Below, piece after piece: positions 11,349 through 23,292 of a stretch of DNA of 64,000 bases. Position 1 is the stretch's first letter. Each line of letters opens with the position of its first letter. The notes below the pieces were generated by a model that did not search any database, was not told the origin of the DNA, and saw only the letters and a list, made by a program, of their open reading frames with translations. A program made the translations under genes and the position numbers. Location of the stretch: the NCBI RefSeq assembly GCF_029168945.1, contig NC_083605.1, forward strand, positions 28,223,280 through 28,287,279, in the 5' to 3' direction. This DNA comes from Cannabis sativa. Its lineage: Eukaryota; Streptophyta; Magnoliopsida; Rosales; Cannabaceae.

Positions 11349-13240
11349 TATTGGAATTATTTTACCAGGATCTTAGATCTACTCACAAGTATGTTTATTA
11401 ACATCCTAAATAAGAACTTTCTAAAACGATAAAATAAACACATATAAAGTTTAAGAAACCTTACATTGGGTGCAGCGGAATAATATGACTCCTTCCGTTC
11501 AGATATCTAGCCCTTGATTCCTTTCTGTAGCAGAGCATTATCAATATCTGAACCTGGATCTCTTTCTCTGAATCTTTGATGCTGAAACTCCTTTGCTGAT
11601 GATCTTTCTTCACGATCTTCCTCACTGTGATTGAGGTATCACTTGATGTGTGTGGGCACTACTCATACACTAAGGATTTCGAAATTATCAAGGAAGAAGA
11701 GAGAGAGTGGTCAGCTAAAGATAGGGAGAGAGAAGGCTCAGTTTTTCTGAATCAGAAGAAGTCAGAAAAAAAGTGTGTTTTTCTGAAGCCTTCACTATCT
11801 ATTTATAGCATTCCACTAGGGTTAGATTTGAATTATATGGCATTAAAATAATGAAAAAATCAATTTAAAATGCTACAATAGGTGGCCGGCCATGCCTTTA
11901 ATGGATTGGGCCTTGGGCTTTGCAATTTTGCAATTTTAACACCTTTTGTATCTGATTTTCTCAAAAATGCCAATTTCCTAATTCAAACATTTAAATGTCA
12001 ATTCTAACTATTTAATAACTATAAATAATTATTAAATAATATTGTCATTTATCATATTTATTAATTGAACCATACAAAGTATCATAATTAACAAATATGC
12101 CCCTATAAACTCTTTCTTTACAATTTCGCCCTTACTTAGTGAAAATTTCACAAATAGACATAGTCTAATTCGTGAATTATAATTGATTAATCAAAACCAA
12201 TTACATGAGTCTTACAAGCAATATTATCTCAACTAGTGGGGGGACCATGGGTCTATATAACCGAGCTTCCAATAAGTAGATCAAGAATTTAGCACTAAAA
12301 TTCACTAACTTATTAATTCTTCGTTGAATCCACGCATAGAACTTAGAATTGCACTCTCAGTTATATAGAATGCTCTATATGTTCCACCATATAGACACAT
12401 CATTAGTTATCCATTGTTATAATCCTAATGTGATCAATGATCCTCTATATGAATGATCTACACTGTAAAGGGATTAAATTACCGTTACACCCTACAATGT
12501 ATTTATTCCTTAAAACACTTGACCCCGTATAAATGATATTTCAGCTAATGTGAAATGAGTACTCCACCATTTATGTTCGTTTGGTCAAGCTCGAAGGAGA
12601 TCATCCTTTGCTTACTATTCGCCAGATAGAAGCTATAGATTCCATGTTTATGATAGCGCTCCCACTCAATTGCACTACCGTGTTCCCAAAAAGTACGTAT
12701 CACGCTGACCAAAAGGTAGGCTTAACTAACAATTCAAGGAACACGAATAGCCTTTCAAGAATGAGCCTAATCATAACAGGATTAAGATCATTTGATCTAG
12801 GATCAACTAGGCGATATTGACTTGAATAGATATTACGGTAAGTTTAATAAATCTAAGTCAAAGTTCAATATCGGTCCCTTCCGATGCATACTCCATGCAT
12901 CCAACCTGAGCTTTACTTTAACCAATGTTCTGGAAAGAACATAGCACTTCTCTAAATGCAAGTAAACTCTTGTTGTAGATTATCATATCAGTAAAACCCT
13001 GTGTCTGATAAATCTAGGAAACTTTATTTACATAGTCATGTTTACTTTCCAATGTGTTGACGGCACAATAAACAGGATCAAGTATGTGAAAAGGGTTTCA
13101 GATGAATTTATACATTATGTACATATAATCATGAAATAAATCATGTGAACCATGCAACATTAAATGTTATTTCTGATCTATATTAATAAGTAAATCTGAT
13201 TATATTGAAATGAGTTTTATTTAGGGCATAAAACCCAACA
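11349..13240 (-). repeat. 3' LTR of the non-autonomous Angela-type element
   Basis: 1,892 bp. The plus-strand left end is TATTGGAATTATTTTACC, where the other copies have TGTTGG, so its terminal dinucleotide is mutated. The right end is ATAAAACCCAACA. A TATA-like box reads TATAAATA on the minus strand (plus 11800-11807). Confidence 0.9.
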
Positions 13241-13256
13241 AACTCCCACTTGCACT
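13241..13256 (-). other. Polypurine tract
   Basis: Plus AACTCCCACTTGCACT, minus-strand reading AGTGCAAGTGGGAGTT, directly before the 3' LTR. The same tract lies at 60090-60105 in the plus-strand autonomous element. It is the expected start site of plus-strand DNA synthesis. Confidence 0.8.
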
Positions 13257-15935
13257 AATATAAAACAAAAAGTGCGTTTCAATTAATCTCAACACCTTGA
13301 TATACAAATCAAGTGTAGTAGTAGTAAACTCCTCGTAATAGGATCTGAAAGGTTGAATTAACCACAACCTTTTCTCCACCATTACTCTTCCTTAATCACA
13401 AAATCATTGATAATGTGAAATTCCTCTCTATATGTCTACTCTCTTGGGATACTGGATTCTATACCTTTGGCAACTACTTTTGGTTAATCAGGAAATTAAC
13501 ACTAGTAATTTAAGGCAATTTGGAATGGTGCCAAAGATGTATAGAACTTTCCTTAGACTGAATAAGTACCTTTCCTGCAGCTTTAACATTCAGTCCCTCT
13601 CTGGTAGACCTAGAGACTTCAGATAGGTTTTTACACTTCTCCAAAATCACTATTCCACCCCCAGAGTAATCACCATCTTATCAGAAAGATTTTCTAGCAC
13701 AAAGGCAAATTTCGAAATCTGATATGGTGTAGTCTAAGAGTTTTAAACACACCCTTATAGACTAACATATAGTTCCTCTTCTTAATCTTAAAATTTACTT
13801 GATTGTCTTCCAATGTTCTTCTCCTGGATTAATCTGATACCTACTCATTACTCCCACTCAACAGCAGGTGTCTGGTCTAAGGCATACAAAAGCATATCTA
13901 AGACCTCTCACTGTTGATATAAGAAAATTCTTTCATGGCTTTATATTTTCTGGAATAGTTGAAACTTTTCCTTAGATAAAATCTATGTGTAAGAAGCTGT
14001 GAAGCTTCTATAGATTGCCATTAGAAAGAAAATGCTTCAGCATCTTACTAAAGTAAGTTGCTTGCATTAGAGTAAGTAATTACCAGGTATACCACAAGCC
14101 ATAGGTTTAGATAAACTCAAACCTATAATACTAGGAACAGGAAGTTTTGTTAAGTCCATTGAATGGACTTATAAACGAAAATTTCCTTTTATGTCCTTGT
14201 AATAGAAAACTTTAGGTTACTCCATGTGAATGGATTAAACCATAGTTCTATTGGCTTTCTTCTTAGTTTCTTATCTTGACAATCCATCACTTGTTTAAAC
14301 TCACAATGGATTTTAATCACTAGTGTCTCCCAAGTCATAAGAAGGTGAGTTCCTAGAAACTCTCCCACTACGACAAGGCACCGTGAATTATGTCTAAGAA
14401 AACTAAATGGTATTGATCTCTTCTGTTGTGACAAGACAACGGGCGATTAGGATCATCATATGTTATATAAGATGATAGAACACTTTTGGAATCAAGAATT
14501 ATATATCTCCTTTATTTACTACTTGTTTTTCAGACTTAGTCATTTTCTTAGAAAAGTAGTATTTGTTTGAACAAACACTTTCTTATCTATTGACAATGGG
14601 ATTGTCCACCCCTAATCACTTAGAATAGCTAAGAAACCATGGTTAACAGTTCTAGCTTTTCTTAAGATTTTGATTAGGTCATCCATGAATCTAGTAATGA
14701 TTTACATTAAGTATACAACCATTACATCATTCTGAAATTGTATTACCATAGAAGGATTTAGGCAACGACTAGTAACTAATCATCAACATGCAACTCGAAA
14801 TTTCTGGGGAGGTAAGTTTGGATATAATTCAAAAATCAAATTAATGATCTTTGAACTGCATATCAACTAACTATTTCTCCACCCCTATCAGTTCGCAAGA
14901 TCTTTAACCACTTACCTTAATGGTTTTAACCATTGCTAGAAATTAATGAAATTTTTCAAACATTTCAAATTTCTTTGCTAAAAGGTATAATCTAGAGTGA
15001 TCGTTTTAAGAATACAACGAAAAACTCATATCCACCCCTGAATGTACATCCATCTGCGAATGAGATGAACTACTTTTAGTGGATATAGGCATATTAACTC
15101 TTTGCAGAGATTGATCTTGTCAAATCCACTATGAACAAGATACAAATGCCATAGATTAAGAAAATGTGGTAGTGTCTATGATGACATAGGTTTAGTTACA
15201 TCAAAGAGTTCTTAGAATACTGCAAGTGGATCCTGGTCACAGAATACCTAACTCATATTCCATACAGTTTTAATCCATTTATAGAAGATGGATATTAAAC
15301 ACTTGAGAAAGTGTAACTGTATTGTATTCTGGAATTAGAAATATAAGAAAATTTCTGTTTGGATTCTAAAATTAAAGTCAAAGACTTAAATTCAACCAAA
15401 TATAATGAGTAATTCTTTCTTGGACCACCACTACTAATACAAACTCTAAGTCAGATTTGCCCATACAAGTAGGAGATTTCTAAGATTGAGGATTTATATC
15501 AATTGGGAATAGAATTTCGGGATCATAATCATATGCGTCATTTGATTTCTTAAGAGAAAATATAATGACATGAAATGATTTATAGACCATTCATCCAATG
15601 ATATTCTTATTGAGCTAATTCGAAATGAATAAGCTAAGAGGAATTAGGATAATTTCGTTTATAAATAAGAATCCAATGATGCTTCGATTAGCGAAAGACA
15701 AAGTAATCTTATTTATGTAATCTTCTTGTTTCATATTGTAAAAATACTAGTCTAAGGTGCCATCAATTGATGAACAACTAGATGTTGCATATACAATATT
15801 TATCTTTCGAGATCTTACACTATTATGTATGTCTAATGGTGAAAATCCATTAGGGATTTATCTCATTAGAAAAACAAACATGTTAGACCAACAATGAAGA
15901 TTCGAAATTAAACTACAACTTAATAACAGAAAATA
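13257..15935 (-). pseudogene. Decayed Copia pol remnant
   Basis: No intact frame remains, but two blocks align with the autonomous gag-pol. Plus 13395-13460 read on minus gives a broken form of the RNase H '[13 protein letters not shown]' segment. Plus 14320-14385 gives 'CRSGRVSRNSPSYDLG', matching 'RRSGRVSTKPSRYGLDG' in the integrase-RT linker, and is followed by a broken form of 'QAMASPQRKRW'. The order is that of a normal Copia pol. The region is about 2.7 kb against 3.7 kb in the relative, so it is also shortened. Many stops in all frames. Confidence 0.7.
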
Positions 15936-18900
15936 ACATGGTTCAATATAAATTCATACACAATTCAGAAATTATAAGCATATAGCAAGTAGGAATGACA
16001 AGTGAAAATACTAAAACATACAATCCTAAATAATTTCCAAGGTTTTTCAAAAAAACTGATACAGTGTCCCGTTTAGGCGAGAGTCAAAGCATCATCCATT
16101 GAATAGAGTTGTCAGCTCATCTAAAATGATAACCATTCTAGCAACCTTTTATTCGATCAAGATTGGAATTCAGCGTTGTCCCGTTTAGGCGAGAGTCAAG
16201 GCAATTCTATCTTATGAGCTTCCACCATTGTTTCATAATTTGCAAGTCAAGTATGGTCGCCACCATTAGGGTGATCCATACCATACAAAACACTTACAAA
16301 CTACTTATCATGCGAGGTTAAACGGTGCGAAATTGCTAATGAACGTTCCTCCATTAGGGAGGATTACTCACTAAAACAAACGCGGTGTAAAACCCACAAT
16401 GGAGATCGAATGTCTCTTGATAATAAAGCTCATTATTTAAAAAGAGTTGTATTTTCATTTATTCTCTTTATTTATTCTATTTATTTTAAATATATATTTA
16501 TTTAATTAAAATTTCCAATTTAGAATGAAAAATTCTAAATATAAATTTTAATTTAATATTTATAAATTTTACTTAGATGGATATAAAAATAACATGAATT
16601 ATTTTCATCTTAGTAATAATTTCCAATAAATATTTAGAAAAATATTCAATTTAAGTTGTTACAAAATTAATTTAAATTAATTTACAACTCAAATTTAATT
16701 TTCTATAAATATATATTGCATTTCAAAAAATTAAAGTATATAACAATACAATTTTCGAAAAATGCATGTTAAAATAAAAAATAAATCCTGGAAAAATTAT
16801 TCTAATTTAATGTTGGCCCAAAATTAATTAATAAAATTAATTTACAACAAAAAATATAATTTTCCTATGTAATTAAATATATAAGAAAAATTTCAAATAT
16901 TTAAGTATGATGATGAAAATCAACTTAAATATTAATTTCTATTTAATTAAATACACTAGAAAAATACTTCAAGCAAAAATATCATCTATCTAGATTTTTC
17001 TTTGACTAATTAATTCAATTTCTAATAATATACTTTAATTCAATTTATTTTAAATTAATCAATAAATGAAAAAATCATTGATTTAAGTTGATCCAAGAAT
17101 TAATTAAAATAAATAATTAATTTACAACTTAATCTATTTTTCAAGATAAAATTCGAAATTCTAGCATTTAATAAATGCAATTTCGAAAATTGATTAATAA
17201 AATAAAAAAAATATTTTGAAAATTATTTAAATTTAGTTGAAAAAAAAATAAATTTCAACTAAAAATAATTTTCTATTTAATTAAATGTCTTGAAAAAGAA
17301 ATATTTAAGTATCATGATGAAAATCAACTTAGATATTTAATTTTTCAAATTAATTAAATGTATTAAATTCAAGAAATAAATAATTAAGTGTAGAGAAGGC
17401 TTAATTATTAATTTCTAGTTTAATACTAGGAAAAATAAATTGTACCAAAATTAATTATTTAAATAATTAATTTCACAATGTATAATATTTTCCTATTTAA
17501 TATTAGAAATAATAAGTAGTCTAGAAATAACTATCTAGAAAATATCTTATTTGACTAAGTATCTTTTCCACAAAATTTGAAAAAATATCTAATTTAAGTT
17601 GTATTAGAAAAAATCTAGAACTTAAATAATTTCAAATTTAAATTTAATTAAATATCAAAAATTAAGTTGTAACCACTTAATTTGAAAATATTCCATTTTA
17701 AGTTAATATTCGAAAAGATATTAACTTAAAAAATATCTAAAGAATCTTAATAACCAATGCCTAAAATTCCTCAACTTAATTTTGAAATTTGAAATTCAAA
17801 AGATATTCAGATTTAAGTTGGTTAGTTGTAGATAACTAAATATCAACTTAAATAGGAATATTTAATGAAAAATTTAAATTAAGTTCCAGAAAGAATCTAG
17901 ATGGTTATAATTCTATATTTAATTAAATACAAGAAAATACATATAGTTTAGCTTAGAATAAAGAATTCTTTAAACTATAATTTTCTTAAATTAATTTCAA
18001 AATAAATGAAATTAATTATGTTGCTAATCAATTTTATTAGGTCAAACTAGTGTAATTAACCTAGTACAGTTGTTCAAATCAGGCAAATGGACCTTCACAA
18101 TTGGGGTGGTTCATGTGAGGGGGTGCTGGGTTCAGTATGTCGTACCCACTTCTATGGCTCCCAACTCTCACACAAGGCCCAAAAGAGAGGAATTTAACCT
18201 TAATAAGAACAACTGTTATTAATTGAATAGGCCCAAAGACTAAATGGGCCTAAATAAATTCTATCAATAACTATGATAATTAATTTTAGCAACATTAACC
18301 TATATGCATCTATAATAAAATTAAACACATAGGCTCACACAGGCACACTTTGGATGGATCCTATCATGTTGCTAGGTCATACACAGATGAAAGAAGATTG
18401 TAAATTATACCTGTTACAAATTATTATCTTGACCAAGGGAGCCATCAGATCATTAGATCTGGCAAAAAGTAACCATGGCTATTTGCAATCAAGTAATAAT
18501 AGGTTTTAAAAACTTACAAACAAGCCAAAACACATACTCCTGCAACAAGGTTAGCTGGATAGTTGGATGTAGGATTTATTTAATTTTAAATTAAATAATT
18601 AATTTCGAAATATTATCAAAAAAGATTTTCGAAAAAAATAAAAAAAATTTTAAAAAAATTTCGAAAATTAATTAAATATTTAAATTTAAAATTAAACCTA
18701 CAATTTTGAAAAATTATGTTTGAACCAACCTAAATATCATTTCAAAATTTGCTAACTACTTTTAAATTTTAAATGTTATTTTATAAATAAAAATTAAATA
18801 AAAAATTAGAAAAGATAAATTAATATCTTTTTCAAATTTTAAATGTAATTTAAATAAATAAAATAACAAAATTTAAAAAATTAGCAAAATATCTTACATC

Positions 18901-19716
18901 TATTTAAAATTACATGATTATAAATATCTTATTTTAAATAAGGTCAAAATATCTAAAAAGATTTAAAAAAAATCTTAAAAGATAAGATATTATTTAAAAA
19001 AAAATATCTTAAAAGATAAGATATTTTTAAAATATCTTAAAAGATATTATAAATATCTTTAAAAGATATTATAAATATCTTAAAAGATAAGATATTTTAA
19101 AATATCTTAAAAGATATTATAAATATCTTAAAATATCTGACCTTAAATTTAAAAAAAATATAATCAAATTTAAAAATAAGATAGATTTTTAAGCAAAAAG
19201 ATAAATACTAATTCTATTCAAATTCAAATTACACTAATATCTTGAATTAATTTATAAAAAATTTAAATTAATTCAAAATGATAATTAGAATTGAATTACG
19301 AATAGTAATAGTATATATACAAAACCATACAAAAAATTGGAAGCTAATTCCATGAAAAAGTATGAAAAATTGAATAAAAAAGGAAAAATTCGAAACTGTA
19401 CGGACAGTTCTGCGATCGCAGGAAACTATCAGCACAGCCCCGGTTTTGTCAAATCTTCAAAAAATCATAACTAATTCAAATAAAATCCAAATTGAGTTCT
19501 GTAAAAGGCTAACTTGCTTAATATTTTTCCATACTATCCAATAAAAATAATTCCAGAAACGAAATCACAATTATTTGTCACGAAAATTTCACAAACATCA
19601 ATCAATCATCAAATAACACTCAATACAACATGATACCATCCAAAGAACATACAAACAATCGTTTTAAAGTCCAAATTTCTTGCAAGTAAATCAATTACCA
19701 TGGCTCTGAGGCCAGT
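15936..19716 (-). other. Long 5' leader of the non-autonomous Angela-type element
   Basis: About 3.8 kb between the primer site and the pol remnant. It is homologous to 53825-56416 in the autonomous element in several blocks: the duplicated motif at 16067-16090 and 16178-16200, the antisense-ORF block at 18040-18230, and the segment next to the primer site. It is longer than the relative because of AT-rich sequence, including a run of ATCTTAAAAGAT palindromes at about 18955-19140. Confidence 0.75.
19702..19714 (-). other. Primer binding site with two mismatches
   Basis: On the minus strand the site reads TGGCCTCAGAGCC, two bases from the 5' LTR. The autonomous relative has TGGTATCAGAGCC, which pairs with the 3' end of plant initiator-Met tRNA. 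Bases 4-5 differ here. Confidence 0.75.
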
Positions 19717-21608
19717 TGTTGGAATTATTTTACATGGATCTTAGATCTACTCACAAGTATGTTTATTAACATCCTAAATAAGAACTTTCTAAAACGATAA
19801 AATAAACACATATAAAGTTTAAGAAACCTTACATTGGGTGCAGCGGAATAATATGACTCCTTCCGTTCAGATATCTAGCCCTTGATTCCTTTCTGTAGCA
19901 GAGCATTATCAATATCTGAACCTGGATCTCTTTCTCTGAATCTTTGATGCTGAAACTCCTTTGCTGATGATCTTTCTTCACGATCTTCCTCACTATGATT
20001 GAGGTATCACTTGATGTGTGTGGGCACTACTCATACACTAAGGATTTCGAAATTATCAAGGAAGAAGAGAGAGAGTGGTCAGCTAAAGATAGGGAGAGAG
20101 AAGGCTCAGTTTTTCTGAATCAGAAGAAGTCAGAAAAAAAGTGTGTTTTTCTGAAGCCTTCACTATCTATTTATAGCATTCCACTAGGGTTAGATTTGAA
20201 TTATATGGCATTAAAATAATGAAAAAATCAATTTAAAATGCTACAATAGGTGGCCGGCCATGCCTTTAATGGATTGGGCCTTGGGCTTTGCAATTTTGCA
20301 ATTTTAACACCTTTTGTATCTGATTTTCTCAAAAATGCCAATTTCCTAATTCAAACATTTAAATGCCAATTCTAACTATTTAATAACTATAAATAATTAT
20401 TAAATAATATTGTCATTTATCATATTTATTAATTGAACCATACAAAGTATCATAATTAACAAATATGCCCCTATAAACTCTTTCTTTACAATTTCGCCCT
20501 TACTTAGTGAAAATTTCACAAATAGACATAGTCTAATTAGTGAATTATAATTGATTAATCAAAACCAATTACATGAGTCTTACAAGCAATATTATCTTAA
20601 CTAGTGGGGGGACCATGGGTCTATATAACCGAGCTTCCAATAAGTAGATCAAGAATTTAGCACTAAAATTCACTAACTTATTAATTCTTCGTTGAATCCA
20701 CGCATAGAACTTAGAATTGCACTCTCAGCTATATAGAATGCTCTATATGTTCCACCATATAGACACATCATTAGTTATCCATTGTTATAATCCTAATGTG
20801 ATCAATGATCCTCTATATGAATGATCTACACTGTAAAGGGATTAAATTACCGTTACACCCTACAATGTATTTATTCCTTAAAACACTTGACCCCGTATAA
20901 ATGATATTTCAGCTAATGTGAAATGAGTACTCCACCATTTATGTTCGTTTGGTCAAGCTCGAAGGAGATCATCCTTTGCTTACTATTCGCCAGATAGAAG
21001 CTATAGATTCCATGTTTATGATAGCGCTCCCACTCAATTGCACTACCGTGTTCCCAAAAAGTACGTATCACGCTGACCAAAAGGTAGGCTTAACTAACAA
21101 TTCAAGGAACACGAATAGCCTTTCAAGAATGAGCCTAATCATAACAGGATTAAGATCATTTGATCTAGGATCAACTAGGCGATATTGACTTGAATAGATA
21201 TTACGGTAAGTTTAATAAATCTAAGTCAAAGTTCAATATCGGTCCCTTCCGATGCATACTCCATGCATCCAACCTGAGCTTTACTTTAACCAATGTTCTG
21301 GAAAGAACATAGCACTTCTCCAAATGCAAGTAAACTCTTGTTGTAGATTATCATATCAGTAAAACCCTGTGTCTGATAAATCTAGGAAACTTTATTCACA
21401 TAGTCATGTTTACTTTCCAATGTGTTGACGACACAATAAACAGGATCAAGTATGTGAAAAGGGTTTCAGATGAATTTATACATTATGTACATATAATCAT
21501 GAAATAAATCATGTGAACCATGCAACATTAAATGTTATTTCTGATCTATATTAATAAGTAAATCTGATTATATTGAAATGAGTTTTATTTAGGGCATAAA
21601 ACCCAACA
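19717..21608 (-). repeat. 5' LTR of the non-autonomous Angela-type element
   Basis: 1,892 bp, TGTTGGAATTATTTTACA ... AAAACCCAACA on plus. It differs from the left LTR at about a dozen single bases, for example positions 2 and 19-20 of the left end, and has no length difference. The target duplication GTAAC follows at 21609-21613. Confidence 0.9.
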
Positions 21609-21613
21609 GTAAC

Positions 21614-22528
21614 ATGACTAATACAAACAATCTTTAAAAGTAGTTGAACTCAATTCGTATCATTCTCTGCAGGTAATGATGAACAATAAATACATGTCTC
21701 ATGTATTTAAATAACATTAGTCATGCTCACTGTTATTTTTATACTTTGATGTTTCAATGCAATTTTCTTAACATTCTTTTTAGGTATTCAAAACCCACTA
21801 TAAAATTGCATCAATGATAATCATTTTTAATGATTTTTTAGTTGTATTCACATAAATACAATCATTTTTTTTACAAATATAAAATATTTACTTCAGGAAA
21901 TGTTTGTCAAAATCTATATCGATATTAGATTACTTTTCATTGTCCTCAAAGAATACAAGAACATATATGTAAATATGTATTCATCTCTTTTATTATATAT
22001 CCATCAACTATATAATGAATATTACGTTTGCATAATCTTCAGGATATATGCAAGATTTTATTGAGGACGCATAATCATCAGCATATATGCAATATTTTAT
22101 CGAGGATGCATAATCTTCAAGATATATGCAATATTTTATCGAGGATACATAATCTTTAGGGTATATGTAATATTTTATCGATGATACATAATCTTCTGGA
22201 TATATGTATAATTTATATAGATTTTCTCTATCATATCATAGGCACACATATATTGTAAATATTATGAATGATAAGAACATAATATATATATATATATGAA
22301 ATCAATAATAAACATATAAAAGCATATACATACATATATAATATATAGATAAAAATAAAATAAATAAAAAGATTCTTGAAATTATTTCAGTCAGATGAGT
22401 ATATATATAAATATATATTTAGTGTATCGTGACTTTGAAACAATTCAAGAACTTTAACAAAATACTTACATTGGGTCTTAGGCAGAGACTCATGCTTGAA
22501 GCTTGGGCAGAGACTCATGCTGATAACG
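21614..22528 (-). other. Body B of the tandem Copia element, right part, with 5' leader
   Basis: Resumes body B after the insertion. The first 230 bp align with 7047-7277 of body A; the following roughly 680 bp are missing from body A. The region holds a 39-bp tandem repeat (22030-22208). Next to LTR c it holds a 17-bp direct repeat (GGGCAGAGACTCATGCT, at about 22505-22521 and, imperfectly, at about 22481-22496). The minus-strand reading just inside LTR c begins CGTTATCAGCATGAG, the place of a primer binding site; I could not assign the tRNA. Confidence 0.65.
22030..22208. repeat. 39-bp tandem repeat, 4.6 copies
   Basis: Units start at 22030, 22069, 22108, 22147 and 22186, an exact 39-bp period. 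Each begins (g/a)cataatc and holds a short stem around a variable loop: ATC-TTCAG-GAT, ATC-TTCAA-GAT, ATC-TTCTG-GAT. The middle units are partly mutated. It lies in the 5' leader of body B. Confidence 0.9.
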
Positions 22529-22771
22529 TGTTTTAAAATAATATAAAATAATATAAAGTAGATGAGAAGAAAGAAGAAGAAGATGAAGAGAGAAAGAGAA
22601 AGAGAAAGTGAATGAGAATTTCTGAATTGTTTATTCCAATGGCGTGAACCCCTATTTATACAAATACAAGAGTGAAATATTAAGAAACTAAGAAAAAGAG
22701 GAATGTTGATTACAATTAATGGTAATAAATAAAAGATTTGGACATCCACATAATTATTAATATTTATAACA
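22529..22771 (-). repeat. LTR c of the tandem Copia element (outer 5' LTR)
   Basis: 243 bp, TGTTTTAAAATAAT ... TATTTATAACA on plus. It is followed by CAAAT (22772-22776), the right target duplication matching 2857-2861. Confidence 0.85.
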
Positions 22772-22776
22772 CAAAT

Positions 22777-23292
22777 AATGATGTAAGATTAATCATCACA
22801 AAAATTATAAACTCTTAAAATTTTCATTTAATACAAGAATTACTCAATGATAAAAATAATAATAAGAAAAACATTATTTTCACTCTATTATAAAACAAAA
22901 TTAAGTATAATATTATTATAGAAATTCAAATTTTTAAAATTAAAACTAAAAAATTGTAAGAAAAATATATCATTACAATACTTTGAAGTAATAGTATACT
23001 TACGAATTATGCTATGATAACTTTCCTATTTAGATTAATTATATTAATTATTATTAGGCTAAACCAATGATTATAATTGATGTTTTTTTATATTAATAAA
23101 TTATTACGTATTTTATAAAATATTATGCCTTTTTTTAAAAAAAAAAATTAATATATGTTATAGAATGAAAATATTTGTTGTAGTGAGGTTTGACGATGTA
23201 ATTGGCGGTTGATTATTGATTTTTTTTTTTTAATGAAAATATTTAAATTACCATAATTAAATTGTAACACATGAATGTATTAATATTATATA
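22777..23292. other. AT-rich flank, nothing recognised
   Basis: No coding frame and no paired repeat found. Confidence 0.35.

Larger units (their letters stand above)
11349..21608 (-). mobile_element. Non-autonomous Angela-type Copia retrotransposon
   Basis: A complete 10,260-bp element on the minus strand with target duplication GTAAC (11344-11348 and 21609-21613). Both LTRs are 1,892 bp (11349-13240 and 19717-21608) and differ at about a dozen positions by eye. The polypurine tract lies next to the left LTR and a primer binding site next to the right LTR. The leader is homologous to that of the autonomous element at 51946-61985. The gag-pol region is reduced to a scarcely recognisable remnant. 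Fresh LTRs with a long-dead pol mean that it must have been copied using proteins supplied by another element. Confidence 0.88.
2862..22771 (-). mobile_element. Tandem Copia retrotransposon: LTR-body-LTR-body-LTR
   Basis: Three related short LTRs (2862-3111, 7278-7514, 22529-22771) bound two homologous bodies. The outer ends carry a matching 5-bp target duplication, CAAAT, at 2857-2861 and 22772-22776. On the minus strand each LTR starts TGTTATAAATATT. A purine-rich tract (read on plus as CTCCCCCTT) lies directly next to LTRs 2862-3111 and 7278-7514, so the element reads leftward. Body A is 3112-7277; body B is 7515-11348 plus 21614-22528, split by a younger Angela-type element. The bodies keep an RNase H C-terminal remnant and otherwise hold no coding region, but many small hairpins. 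One target duplication around two bodies suggests unequal recombination between LTRs or integration of a concatemer. Confidence 0.85.

Noticed and set aside
11627..21188. Identical small frames at 11627-11851 and 19995-20219, and at 12581-12820 and 20949-21188
   Set aside because: They lie at the same place in the two LTRs of one element. Their identity is due to LTR duplication, and they run against the element's own transcription direction. No domain visible.
22030..22208. CRISPR-like array
   Set aside because: The 39-bp period has no distinct repeat and spacer parts, the whole unit is repeated, and the surroundings are plant retroelements.
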